Shown: piece by piece, positions 1-11,400 of the stretch
Numbering within the stretch: position 1 is the stretch's first letter
Layout: each line of letters begins with the position of its first letter
NCBI GenBank assembly: GCA_949152475.1
Contig: OX424555.1
Location: forward strand, 63,531,977-63,595,976
DNA length: 64,000 nucleotides
Origin: Terebella lapidaria
Taxonomy: Eukaryota; Annelida; Polychaeta; Terebellida; Terebellidae
Reading direction: 5' to 3'
Notes under the pieces: model-generated
The model's database searches: none
Seen by the model: the letters and a program-made list of their open reading frames with translations, nothing else
What the model was told of the DNA's origin: nothing
Program-made: the position numbers and the translations under genes

Positions 1-1290
1 TGATAATTGGATCTACATAAAAGATACTTACTTTTATTGATTTATTATGAAGCATGAATGCTTCATTCAGGAAACTCAAGGTGATCGTATACCAAGCATT
101 CAAACCCTGATGTCGTCATCCAGACTGACAACCTGTTCTCGTTATATTCGTCTAATTTTGTGCTACATCTGCCTGATAAGCACCGAGAGTTATCCTCATG
201 GTAGAGCGAAGATGATTGGTGGAGAATCCTTGCTCAATCAGTTGCAGTATGCTGGCACGTAAGCAAACTCATCTCGTGCAGGCGAGGCTGAATTCGAAGC
301 CTGGACGGGCAGGTTGAATGGCCCGTTGCATCGTGATAACTTGTTGTGAAACACAAACTGATCACTTGTGTCAAAGTCTAGAAATGATTATTCTAGACTT
401 TGACAAATATCACCAAGGCGTACTTAATAACAATAAATTACAACATGGTATATATATATTTTTTTTTCATAAATTCCATTAGGTTGGAGTTTGATAGAGG
501 TTGTGGACACACCAAGGCACCAAATATTAATTAAACACAGACACGTGTTTGATCTTAGGGTATCATATGTGTAACTATTCGGGTATTAATAATAAAAAGT
601 CAATCATTTGCATCTTGTGTTAACTGAACTGAAAGGATGAATGTAGACTGATCGATTCCACACATTGCATAAATTTGAACGGGCACATCCATACAGAAAT
701 GATGCAATTTCTCTAGGTCTTGAACAAGAACAATGTAAGTATCAATCTATTACCACCAATACAATCAGATTTTGATGATGCCAATAACACACGTAAAATA
801 CAACATTTTGCAATAGAAACAAAGCCCGACCAAATAGTTTACCCAAAGACAACAAGCCCATATTTGAAATCATAACTCACTTTGTTCATATTCATATACA
901 GGTGCGCAGTTAATATAGTTTTCATATATGTTAGTATTTAACTTAGTTTTTATATATTTTAACTTCTCACTGAATTGCAGAGTCAGTTTGGGTGTGGGTT
1001 CGACCACTGTTTCAGTATGTAAGGGGGCAGGTGTCCATGTTTCAAATTTCTGGACCCTGCCCATTAACTGACAACCATACAGTATACCAAAGTCCAGATC
1101 CCGTCTAAAATATATATGCCAGTATAGCAAAAAAAATGAACATGTAGGCATGTACACAGTAGGCCTGTACATATACTAGTATTCTTTGCTAAGTCAATTG
1201 TTTTAGATTTGACAATTTGATTTAATTGTAATAGATTCAGAGTTATGGATGATTTGGCCGCTCACATGTATCAGTAAAACTATTACGAAA
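1..1290. other. intergenic, no gene seen
   Basis: This stretch is AT-rich with scattered stop codons in all frames. The short open frames on either strand show no recognisable domain and no convincing splice-linked continuation. Nothing here can be annotated as a gene. Confidence 0.5.
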
Positions 1291-1295
1291 AGTGG

Positions 1296-1385
1296 TGAAT
1301 CTACGGAAGCGCATTTAGGACATGGAAGAAAACAATATTAATCCGCCCAGGCGGAATACTAATTCGCCCGGGCGAAATACTAAAT
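1296..1385. repeat. TACGGAAGCG-linked palindromic units (short copy)
   Basis: The word TACGGAAGCG is followed by two short GC-rich palindromes (core CCGCCCAGGCGG, then TCGCCCGGGCGA) separated by AATACTAA-type spacers. The same opening word precedes larger arrays near 23336 and 37279, where the palindromic core differs (TCGATAAATCGA-like, CGTACGTACG). I read this as a short or truncated member of the same foldback repeat family. Confidence 0.5.
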
Positions 1386-1484
1386 ACTTGTCACGTGCTT
1401 ATTTGCATGACCTCTATAAAGGGACCAATGAGAGCAACTGTTAAAATAGCAACGATCCCATATAAACTGCAGCATGCACAAAGG

Positions 1485-1690
1485 CCACAAAATTGAATTT
1501 TGACACAAAAACCAATTTTGTCCAACAAAATTAACTTTTGTCCAACAAAATCGCAATTGATGTACCAATTCTCAATTTTGTGATACAAAATCAATTGTGT
1601 GGTGACAAAATTCAATTTTGTCCAACAAAATCGAAGTTGATGCACAAATTCTCAATTTTGTGATTCAAAATCAATTGTGTGATTAGTATA
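1485..1690. repeat. AAAATTG / CAATTTTG tandem-inverted repeat
   Basis: Short words CAATTTTGT and ACAAAATTG alternate many times, in both orientations. A longer block (CCAACAAAATCG through TCAATTTTGTGAT) occurs twice, around 1540-1610 and 1620-1690. No protein is supported; the open frames here are by-products of the repeat. Confidence 0.6.
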
Positions 1691-1789
1691 TATTGTTGTG
1701 TAATTCCGTGCCACTTTCATATTGATTTTGATTTGTGGTGATTTTTCATCAAAGTGTACCCCAATGAGATGAGAAAAAACTGTTTCCAT

Positions 1790-2275
1790 TTTTTTTCGCC
1801 CATTGGTTGTGTGAAAATCCAAGATGGCCGCCAATTATCACTAAAATTCGAAAAATCACCATATCTTTGGCCCTAATTGGCATAGAAGGATTGAATTGGG
1901 GTCGTTTTATATATTTCCAGGCACAAGGAAATAAAGCATTTTTTAAAAAAAACATTGTTTTTATTCTTTCGCCCATTGATTGTGTGAAAATCCAAGATGG
2001 CTGCCAATTATCATAAAAAATCGAATAATCACTATATCCCTGGCCCTAATTGGTATAGAAACATGGAATTGGGGTAGTTCTATATGCTTCCAGGCACAAG
2101 GAATCAAAACCAATTTTTTCGATTTTTTTCTAGCCCACTGGTCATGCGAAAATCCAAGATGCCCGCCAATTATCACCAAAAATTGAATAATCACCAATGG
2201 CATATCTTTGGCCCTAATTGACATAAAAACATTAAATTGGGGTACTTTTATATGTTTTCGGACACAAACAATCAT
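1790..2275. repeat. three-copy tandem repeat of about 165 bp
   Basis: Three head-to-tail copies begin near 1797, 1970 and 2132. Each contains, in order, a CCCATTGGTTGTGTGAAAATCC-like start, the phrase AAGATGGCCGCCAATTATCA, TTTGGCCCTAATTGGCATA, an AATTGGGGT block and a TTCCAGGCACAAGGAAT block. Copies differ by scattered substitutions and small indels, so the duplication is not recent. Confidence 0.75.
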
Positions 2276-2279
2276 TTAA

Positions 2280-3370
2280 CACCATTGCTTTTGTGATACA
2301 CACACATATGCATTAAACTGTTGAACAGAAGTTGCCCAGTTAGCTAGGTACGTACGTGGGCTGATGCCTCACCAATGAAATGACTGTCGAACTGGATCAG
2401 TGGAGTATCACCTGGTTCTCTGGTCTCCTCTCACATTGACGACCACCGTTACGCCAGATCCAAGCCAACAAGAGATGTTGATATAAGCATATGTGCATGA
2501 TGATACACCATAACCATCATCATCATTCATGTTCAGGCATGTTTCAGCCTCACACTTGTTTTCTGTGCAAGCCACGCCGAATAATTCTCCTGGCATTGCT
2601 GGAACCACATTTCACGAGTTATACAACTGCCTCTGGTGTTGTGTGCTTCTGGTGTTCCCTGGTATCTCATGCCATCCCCCTGGCCATCCCACTACTACTA
2701 GATTCAACATTTATTGGCTCGGACACTGTGTCTTCTGATCAAACATTTGCCTGGTATGCAGTCTCAGCAGATTGCTCAGCGATCATATTCCAAGATGACA
2801 CACTGATGCCATCACTAGGAGCTTCAAGAATCAGTAAGAAACTGGAAACCCCTTACTAAATGTGGATGAGGTCCGTCGTATTCTTGGATACATCTGGTTT
2901 TGCTGCTCCCTCCCTAAAGACAAAGGCTTCACAGAAAATATCATACTCCACTTGAGGGTATTTGATGGTAAATTTACCCCAAGACAAAATATGATCCTCA
3001 ACCCAGAAGATTGACCTACATGATGTGCAATGCAGAAATGTTGTTAATCGACATCGACTCTGTTTCTACAGTGGAAAGTGACGCCCGCAGCAGAATACAT
3101 CAAAGGTTTACATCCAGAAACACCTAAATTTCTGAATGAAGGGGCACGACCAAACACCTGTGGGACAGAATATTGCCGGGTATCCCAGATTAGGACGATG
3201 ATTATGCCGACAATTCACACACTTCAATACAAGTGCACATGCATGTCGCCCTTAGCAGGAGCAAACAGAGGCAGAAACCACGATTTGTTTTATACACTTG
3301 CAGCTTTCATATGGGAGTTTGCACATTGCTCAATATTCAGCGAGTTGGACGCTTGTCTAAACTTACGGCA
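2280..3370. other. unassigned non-coding stretch
   Basis: No domain was recognised on either strand. A His-rich open frame (2491-2859) derives from a CAT/CAC microsatellite-like run and is not supported by splice sites or codon bias. Confidence 0.4.
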
Positions 3371-3379
3371 TGCATGTGA

Positions 3380-3960
3380 AAAGTACGGCGGGCGCCCGCT
3401 ACAGGGCGTCCGGCACTACGCTACGGAACACTACAACCAGGTACAGTCAGCCCGGAACGAGTCCGGCCGTCATACACTACGACATAACACATGCATCTCA
3501 CCAACTCCTTAACTACAACATGCATATTACACAGTTATGGTAATGTAGCCGTATGTAGAGCCCGAGGTGCCATGGGAGCGGCACCACGGAACCCGTACAC
3601 GTGGGCATGTTGCTGGCCGGCCTCGCCGAAGGCACCGTCACAGAGATGGAACTCTGAGCCAGCCCGACGGTCTGCCAGAGCCTGTGTCACACCACCCCAG
3701 GTGGTAGAAAACCGGTGATCCACAGGGCGTGAGCCCCCTAGTCAACAACGGTCTCCCTCACCTGGGCCCCCAATGGAAATCGTCCCCAGGGCCCGCGTGG
3801 GCCCTACCCAAGACACAGGGACGTAAAGCTCATGGCGAGCCTCTCGTCCTGCCTCTTGGCTTGCCCTGGGACAATCTCACAGACCAAGCAAGTGCTCGCG
3901 TATATATATCGAGCCAAGAGGCGGGAGGAGAAACTAGGTCAAACCATTTGTTATAGTTTA
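3380..3960. other. GC-rich island of unknown function
   Basis: GC content is clearly higher than in the flanks, and CG dinucleotides are common (for example GGCGGGCGCCCGCT near 3390). Short open frames on both strands match nothing I recognise. A TATA-like run (GCGTATATATATCG) is at about 3897-3910. It could be an unannotated promoter with a first exon, possibly an upstream non-coding exon of the annexin gene, or the remains of a GC-rich repeat. I cannot decide from sequence alone. Confidence 0.35.
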
Positions 3961-4106
3961 CTGGGCGTGATCAAGTACAGTGCGTTAATTGCTAGGCAGC
4001 GCACGCTCCAAACTCGAGCGGTCTGAAAATAGGCCGTAATACTTGCTAGTGATCTTTGGGCAAAATCGCCACACATGTTTATTTTGTCTGAGAAAAAATT
4101 TCACTG

Positions 4107-5660
4107 GATTACCGTAACGTCATCAAGTTTGGCAGCTGTGATTACCGTAACGTTTGGGACTGATTACGGTAACGTGAGATGTGAAAATACATATTTCAAG
4201 TGATGTAAGTATAAAAGTAGAAGGTTCAAGGTCATTCATGGCATACCATTTCCAAGGTATATCATTTCCTATACATTCACAATTCATTTTGTTGATAATT
4301 AACGACATATATTAATCATTTTGTGCTCTGACCTTAAAATGAGGTCAAAGGTCAAATTCAAGGTCACCAAAATATTCGGCATACATATATCATTTCCTAT
4401 ATGTACAAAATTGATTCCCAAGCTATAAAGACGATAAGAAACGAGATATTAGCCATCTTCTGATCAAACCTTGAAAATGAGGTAAAGGTCAACTTCAAGG
4501 TCACCAAAATATTTGACGTATATCATTCCCTATATATCCACAATTGATTCCCAAGCTATAAAGCCAATCATAAGCGAGATATTAGCCATTTTGTGCACTG
4601 ACCTTGAAAATGAGGTCTAATTCAAGGTAACAAAATATTCAGCGTATTCCTTTATGTCTGCAATTGATTCCTAAGGTCTAATCTCAATATTAAGTGAGAT
4701 ATTAGCAATAATATGCCCCATTTTGAAGCATAGGAGAATTTAACATTGGAAACGAAACTTATACACACCACAGAGGTACATATGAGGAGTCTTATGCATC
4801 AACAAGAGAAAAGTCACTGAACAAATCTTGAGAAAACGGCCGCCATAGTTCAAAATTTGCCGGGTTTTTTTCATCGAAAACGGCCATTTAAAAAAAAGGG
4901 GGGAACTACAAAATTATTTTAAGGCATTTTTTGGCAAAATTTCAGAAAAATTCGTCGGTAAACTTTAAAGATAAAAATATGGCTGGACGACGATGTTGAC
5001 GTCGCCGACGACGGGGGTACGCATTTAATTTTGGTTCGTTACTGAATCGAAGTAACGAACCTTATAAAACTTATATTGTACTGGCACACAAGATAAGGCA
5101 CTGGTTGGTGGATCAAGACATTTCCGTCTGACAGTCAATACATTGATGGACCCACTGTGGTACTGTATTCCGTGTTTGACCAAAGACGATGACACAGCTT
5201 CAAACGGCTGTAGTAATAGTACATCTGCATTGCGTATCTAAATTGAGGAAATTTGTGTCATATTTTATCAGCATCAGTTGTATTCTGTGCATTCGGCGAC
5301 CACTATTAATGTGGATACATGTATCTGTGATTTTCCTGCTTATTTGAGACGGTGTATACGAGAAATTCCAGTAGTTTGAGGACAGTATAACAACACGTTA
5401 CGGTAATCTGCCTCACTGTGCAGTTCAACGTTACGGTGATCAAGCCTAGAAGTTACGGTAATCTTTCCCAAATTTTTAAATCCCTCATCACTCGGACTAA
5501 ATTCTACAACACGTAGAGTACCGGAAACAGCACCGATGTATTTACCACAACATTTGCTACATATATGTATCACTGTGACCTCGCAAAGAACGCAGTTTAT
5601 ATTCAAACCGACTCACCTTCCGCCATGTTTTTGATTACCGTAACGCGCGTTACGGTAATC
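4107..5660. repeat. element bounded by GATTACCGTAACG sub-repeats
   Basis: The 13-mer GATTACCGTAACG occurs at 4107 and 4140, with a variant at 4162. Its reverse complement CGTTACGGTAATC occurs at 5396, with variants at 5429 and 5452. At 5633-5660 the two forms fuse into a perfect 28-bp palindrome. The left copies mainly point one way and the right copies the other, as expected for terminal sub-repeats of a foldback element. The interior contains GGTCA-rich DNA and a small perfect hairpin (5033-5061, stem GGTTCGTTACT). Confidence 0.6.
4200..5010 (-). repeat. GGTCA-rich element, partial, reverse orientation
   Basis: Tandem blocks of about 110-120 bp contain CTTGAAAATGAGGTCAAAGGTC-like words, followed by an AAACGGCCGCCAT segment and then TTTAAAGATAAAAAT and a CGACGACG run. 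In the longer copies (16342, 19002, 44544) these parts occur in the opposite order and strand, so this copy is inverted. Its terminal GGTTACCGG end is missing. A perfect direct repeat AGGTCAAAGGTCA lies at 4342-4354 and a TCAAGGTCA at 4358-4366. Confidence 0.65.
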
Positions 5661-5689
5661 GCTTCGATCCGGGGTTCCTACAGTGTATA

Positions 5690-6300
5690 TGTCCCCAATT
5701 GATTCCTAAGCTGTGAAATCGATAATAAGCGAGATGTTTGCCATTTTGTGCCTGACCTTGAAAATGAGGTCAAAGATCAAATTCAAGGTCATCAAAATAT
5801 TCGGCATACACCATTTCCTATACGTCCACAATTTAGTCTCAAGCTGTAAAATGGATATTAAGCAAGATATTAGCCATTTTGTGCTCTGACCTTGAAAATA
5901 AGGTTCAGCATATATTCAGCATATATCATTTCCTATATGTTCACAATTGATTCCTAAGCCGTAAAGTCGACAATAAACAAGATATTAGCCGTTTCATCCT
6001 GTGACTTTGAAAATGGAGTCAAAGGTCAAAGTCAAGTTCATCAAAATACTCGGCATACATCATTCACAAATACGTCCACAAATTAGTCCCAAGCTGTAAA
6101 GTCGATAAAAAGCGAGATATTGGACAGTTTGTGCTTTGACCTTGAAAATGAGGTCAATGGTCAAATTTAAAATAATCAGAATATTCGGACTATATGTCCA
6201 CAATTGATTCCTAAACTGTAAAGTCGAAAATAAGCGAGTTATCAGCCATTTTGTGCTCTGACCTTGAAAATGAGGTCAATTATTTGTACGCCTTTTTGTG
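5690..6300 (-). repeat. GGTCA-rich tandem blocks, partial
   Basis: About five degenerate blocks of some 115-130 bp repeat the order CACAATTGATTCCTAAGCTGTAAA, GCGAGATATTAGCCATTTTG, TGACCTTGAAAATGAGGTCA. It is the interior of the same family as 4200-5010, without recognisable ends. No coding potential is seen. Confidence 0.65.
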
Positions 6301-7060
6301 CAAAATTTCAGAAGAGAGAGAAGATAAGGCAAACTGGGTATGCACAGCACTTACATGTACATTTCATAAAGGAATTGTAAGTGTATTTTTCCTCGTTTGA
6401 TATTTCTTCCCGGGGGGGGGGGGGGGAGACTGCAGCTCCAAAATATATTTTCAACAAACAAACGTTACAGCATCACAATTACATAGGCCTAGCATGCGTT
6501 GGTCAATTGTCAGAATGTTGAATGTTATCAATATTTGCAGGCATGTTTGGATTGAAGAATTATCAATCAGAGCCAGAGGAAGTCAGAATCAAATCACAGA
6601 ACATGAAAGAAGCTATGGCTTCTGCTTCGGGGGGGGGGGGGGGGGGGAGGTAGACACCACTCCGCATAGGCTCCCGGGCATAGGCTACGCCCTCGCTTCG
6701 CTCGACTCCTCTAATCTGCTACGACTACATGAGGACAACTCTAGTAACCACCAGGTGGCGGGACTAATTTGTTTCACTGTTTTCGATCGCATTCGCCGGG
6801 CGGCAGCACTTTACCGGACAAGTTTGCCCTGGGGTTTGTGTTGTTGCTATGGTCGACTGACTGCTGCTGTGGTGAGTAGTAGATCTATTTGGGATCCGAT
6901 TATGACTGCAATTAACTCTTAAACAGGTCCTTTGACATTCACTGAGCATCGTAGATATGTGAGTCGTATTGTGAAACCATAATACACTCGTGCGAGCAAT
7001 GGCAATACAAAAGACCCGAGTCTTGTTGGACTCGAAAGCAGACCCACGGGGACGGGCACT
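6300..7060. other. non-coding stretch with poly-G tracts
   Basis: Two G homopolymers of roughly 16-18 bases lie near 6413 and 6631. The surrounding open frames are not supported by any domain. The phrase CTCGCTTCGCTCGA near 6692 resembles one inside the hAT-type MITE at 27882, so part of this stretch may be a decayed MITE. Confidence 0.4.
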
Positions 7061-7070
7061 TGTTCGTCCC

Positions 7071-7119
7071 GGGCAGAATCAGTCCAAGCGACGCGGAGTC
7101 GCTTGGACTGGGGCAGAAT
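7071..7119. repeat. perfect hairpin flanked by 9-bp direct repeats
   Basis: A 31-nt segment (7080-7110) folds with a perfect 13-bp stem (CAGTCCAAGCGAC) and a 5-nt loop (GCGGA). It is bracketed on both sides by GGGCAGAAT (7071-7079 and 7111-7119). The arrangement is like a tiny insertion with a target duplication, or a slippage product. Confidence 0.65.
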
Positions 7120-7921
7120 GGGCGATCAGAACATGCAGGGTTCCCGAGTCTCCTGGCTCTGCAAAAATCCCTGATAACCTGATTATTGTGGTGTTGGAAC
7201 CTAACTTTAAACTAGCTAGATCTAGATCCTGACATGATTGATGAACATGGCATGAAAAAGTCGGCAGATTTTAGCTCTTTTCCCCTTCATTTTGCATGGA
7301 ATTATCATGAATTAGGACACTGCAATGCCCAAAATAGAATTCCTCAGACAGTCTGGCTGAATCCAGTGCCACAGCATCAGTTCAACCTGGTGCAATACAC
7401 AACACTGAGCATTACTGTAGAGACAAACCAGTTCTGTACACATAGCAGCTTACTTGTCATTACGGCTGTAAAATCAAGTTCAACACAAAACCTCTGTGAT
7501 TTTTGGCCATAACTTCGTTTAAGACGGTCGGATCAATTTGAAATTTTGTTTTTTTCCATCTAGCATATATAACCATACATGTATATACTTTTTCACTCAA
7601 TCATGTGAGATTTGTGTCCAACTTTAATTTAGTATATGAATTCAGACATAAGGAACCAATGAAACATTCTGGTTTGGCTGTCCTGGTCTCATTTGAATTT
7701 CCATTCGAGTTCTTGTTTTCTTGATGACTATTAATTTACTGTAATGATGTAGGCCTACCAATGGATTTAATTTTAACACCAAATGTGAGGTAGATAGGCC
7801 CACCGTAATCTTCTTGACGGGTCTTGTATTAGTGATGTACATGGAACATGTTTCTGACAATGTTGCCCGGTGTCTCTTGAAACAGACTCAGACACGCTTC
7901 ACACTTCAGTATATTACTAGA

Positions 7922-8372
7922 TCAATGACCTGGGGCGGATCTAGGATTTTTGCAGGGGGGGGGGGGGGGGGGTTGCAGTGCCTATGAAGGGGTGCATCAT
8001 TTATGCGAATTTGCCATAGGCGGGGAGGGGGGGGGGGGGGAAGGAGCGAGCGCAATTCATCCCGCTCTGGGGGTTCACCATGCTCCAAAAGTCCCCTGAA
8101 ATAATTTTGGGATTTGGTAGTATCCCGGATGATTTCTGAGGTGTAGTTTACAACTGTAATTTGTGCAGTTTGAAAGTCATGAACATTTCATTCTGGAATT
8201 ACAGCCCACGATAGGCATGATAGGAATTTGTGGAATTTCAGATCCCTGGGGTGTGTTTTTGGAAGGGGTGCCGAAATCGGGCCAAGTGGGAGCGGCTTCC
8301 CCGCTTGCGCAAATCATCCCTCCCCCCCCCCCCCCCCCCCCCCCGCCCTCTAAATCCACCCCTGGCTATGAC
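7922..8372. repeat. hAT-like MITE with G/C homopolymers
   Basis: The left end CTGGGGCGGATCTAGGAT is an imperfect inverted copy of the right end CTCTAAATCCACCCCTG. The same CAGGGGCGGATTTAGG-type terminus defines the better preserved MITE at 27882-28161. Flanking octamers TCAATGAC and GCTATGAC match at 6 of 8 positions, consistent with an eroded 8-bp target duplication. It lies just upstream of the annexin start exon. Confidence 0.55.
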
Positions 8373-8402
8373 AAGTACTAATTTTGTGTTTTATTTTTTC
8401 AG

Positions 8403-8454
8403 GTACGGTTATTGATCAGTGACAAAACAACGCCGCCTGAATCTTCACTTCATC
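8403..8454 (+). other. annexin 5' UTR part of start exon
   Basis: A pyrimidine-rich tract ending in TTTTTTCAG at 8402 looks like a splice acceptor, so the start exon probably begins at 8403 and a non-coding first exon lies upstream. A TGA at 8413-8415, in frame with the ATG at 8455, closes the frame upstream and supports that start. The transcription start site was not identified. Confidence 0.5.
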
Positions 8455-11400
8455 ATGGCCTATAATTATGGGGTAGATATGATAAAACAAATTTTAACAC
8501 ATACATTTGTATAGCTCTACATAAATTTTTGTGGCTGTGTTACCACACTCCCTCGTCTTTTTCTTGGAAATTTTTATGTTGTTTGACATACTGTAAACCC
8601 AGAAAGTATTAGCGTCTATTTATTTAGCGTTTTTAACGTTTTGAAAAAAATTATCCAATATTTATGGATGCTAAGTCATGATTTACGGGTTTGCTTTTCT
8701 GTTTCTGCCTTCCACCCGCTAACTTGAATGGCCGCTAATACGTCCACTTTGGTAAAATCGCTGAACTTAATGGATGCTAATATTTCTGGGTTTACAGTAT
8801 GAGGCTAGTGTATCTGATGCTCGCTTACTTTATTTTCTTTCAGTCTAATTACCCGCCAAACTCCGGCCCGCCTCCCCCACCCGGTGGCTACGGAGGCTAC
8901 CCCTCAGGTCCAGCCTATGGCGCAACGGCCGCACCATACAGTAGCCCGTACGGGAATCCCAATCCTTATGGGAATCCCTACGCTCAACAGAGTGCATACA
9001 ATGTCAACCAGTATCCAGGCTTTGGAGGACAAGGTATACTGACATAATATAGTAGGCCTACTTTCTATTTCTTAGCATCTTCTTTAACCAACACAATCAT
9101 GTAGCATGTAACGGTATTTCTCGCCAATGTGTACATATAGATCACTTAGTAGAATTTGTTTCACAGTTGTAAATTTCCTTAAACCTCATAAAATGTAATC
9201 ACTAATTGTGTACAAGTATATTGAACACTGGCCTTTCTGTATTCCGTGCACAGTTTAGCTAGTGTACATACATATTTAAATTCTGTGTTATCTTCTCCAA
9301 AAATATCTTGTCTCACAAATGTCGCACAAATATCTTGATGATCAGTTGAGATTTCTCTAGCTGACTAATCTGTTCACTGTTCCAATACTTACCAATGCTG
9401 AAGCTCCTGCCCCGAGCCCGTATGGACAGTACGGTTATGGTCAATCACCATACGGGGGATATGGTAAGGTATATCATGTACCTTTCTATATTTTAATCTA
9501 TATTTCAAAAGCTTTTAGCATCTTATAATTTGTATTGTATCACTAGTGTATAGAGAGAAGACTGGTGGAAATATTTTATGTACTGATGATTTTGTTTACA
9601 ATTTTCATTTTGCTATTCAAAATGGTAATTAATAATTTTGGAAGTGAAGCAAATTAGAATTGTGTGACAATGTAACCACTTCATGTAGATTTTTTTTAAA
9701 AAATACATCAACTTCCTCATGAAAAATGTACCTATCAGACTAGAACACAAAACACATGTAAATGATCTGCCCAGGTTCAGGAGCGGTGCCTGGGTTCACC
9801 GTCCCAGCCTACAGTGGACCTCAAGCGCCGGTGAGTGGCTTCCATGATATTATCAGCTACTGCTTCTGCAATAACCATCTTTGCCATAAAAAAATATTGA
9901 TTGATGAATCTTCTGTTAATGTTGTGCTCTGTGTATTGATCACTAATTCACCCCTCACTTTTTCCCATTCACTGGCTCCCGCATAGCCCGCAGGTAGTGG
10001 CCCTCCGCCCCAACAGCCCCCTCTCTCCCTACAATACGGACACATGCAGAATATGATGGCCAACATGTCCATGCAGCAAACCCAGTGGGAGAACTTCAGA
10101 AAGGTTTGCTTGTGATGGCTAACTACCAGTCAATGATTAAATATCATGACCTTCATTGTACATACATGTAATGTTATGTTGTGACTACATTGTAAATGAA
10201 TGTCATAAACCTTAACAAAACAGCACATGTTAAACATTAAAGCAACTCAGTCATAAAGTTACTATGAATAGAATAATATTTCAAACATCAAAGACATTTG
10301 CCTGCCTGATATGTGTGCTTTAGATGGGTCTCCTTGAGGAAGATGAAGAGGAGGCTGAGTTCAAGAAAAAGATGGAGAAGAAAGCGGCTCTGCGCAAGAA
10401 GAAATCCATGGTCAGTTCCATGTCACTGTTTGTAGGTGGCTGTGAAATCATCATCCAGTGTTCTAGTTGATTTCCATATGAAAAGTCATAAATTTATATC
10501 AAACGAAACATTTTTTCTTTGCAGAAAAAGATGTATGAGGATGAGCCATTCGATGAGGAGGAGGATGAAGAAACAAGAATCAACGAAGAAGAGAAGGTGC
10601 ATGTTCCGTAGACTCCCTCACAAGCTATAAATAAACAAAATCTAGTATAGATATATTATAACTTGTCACTTCCATTGCATAGCGAGAGATGGAGGAGCGT
10701 GCGCGGCGGGCCGAGGAGAAGACCAAGGCTCTTCAGGAGAAACTTGCGGACAACGAGAGCCTCAAGGTGGAGCTCCGGGAGAAGTTCATTGACGAGCTGA
10801 TGCGGCGTCAGGTCGTCAGCGGCACCTTCGAGGAGACGCAGGGCACCGTTTTCCCAATGCTGCAGTACGAAGCGGACGACCCAGTCGCGGTGTGGTACAA
10901 CAAGGAGCGCGGAGAGAACATCGTCGGCGAGGCCTGGGACGCGGCCATTGACTCGGAGTATCTACGCAAGGCCATGCGCGGGCTAGGTGCGTCTGTGGGG
11001 TGCACCACAAATTGTCAAATATCTTGACGTTGTGACACAGGATTTGGTCTGATTGAATTGTTTTTTGATGATGTGTTCAAACAGGCACCGATGAGAAGGC
11101 CATCATCGATGTTATATCAACAAGGTCCCGAGACCAAAGGAATAGATGTATGATCGAGTACAAAACATGTTTTGGCAGGGTAAGCTCAAACCTGAAACGA
11201 GGTTATGAAAGATTCTCTGCTAACTGGATATAAAGTGTACATTTAAGTTATAATTTCAATGTTCAGCAATTTTCTTGTGTAAATTATACTTGAGAATGTA
11301 AATTACTATTCATACACTTTCAACTTGTGATCTTGTGTTGTACATTTTATCACACATTTTGAATTAGCCACGGCAGATTAACATACGTTTTCTCCCTTAT

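Noticed and set aside
2491..2859. His-rich open frame as a metal-binding peptide
   Set aside because: The His run comes from a CAT/CAC simple repeat; the rest matches nothing and overlapping frames are equally long.
8163..8415. Pro-rich open frame just before the annexin start exon
   Set aside because: The proline run is a C homopolymer inside the hAT-like MITE at 7922-8372.
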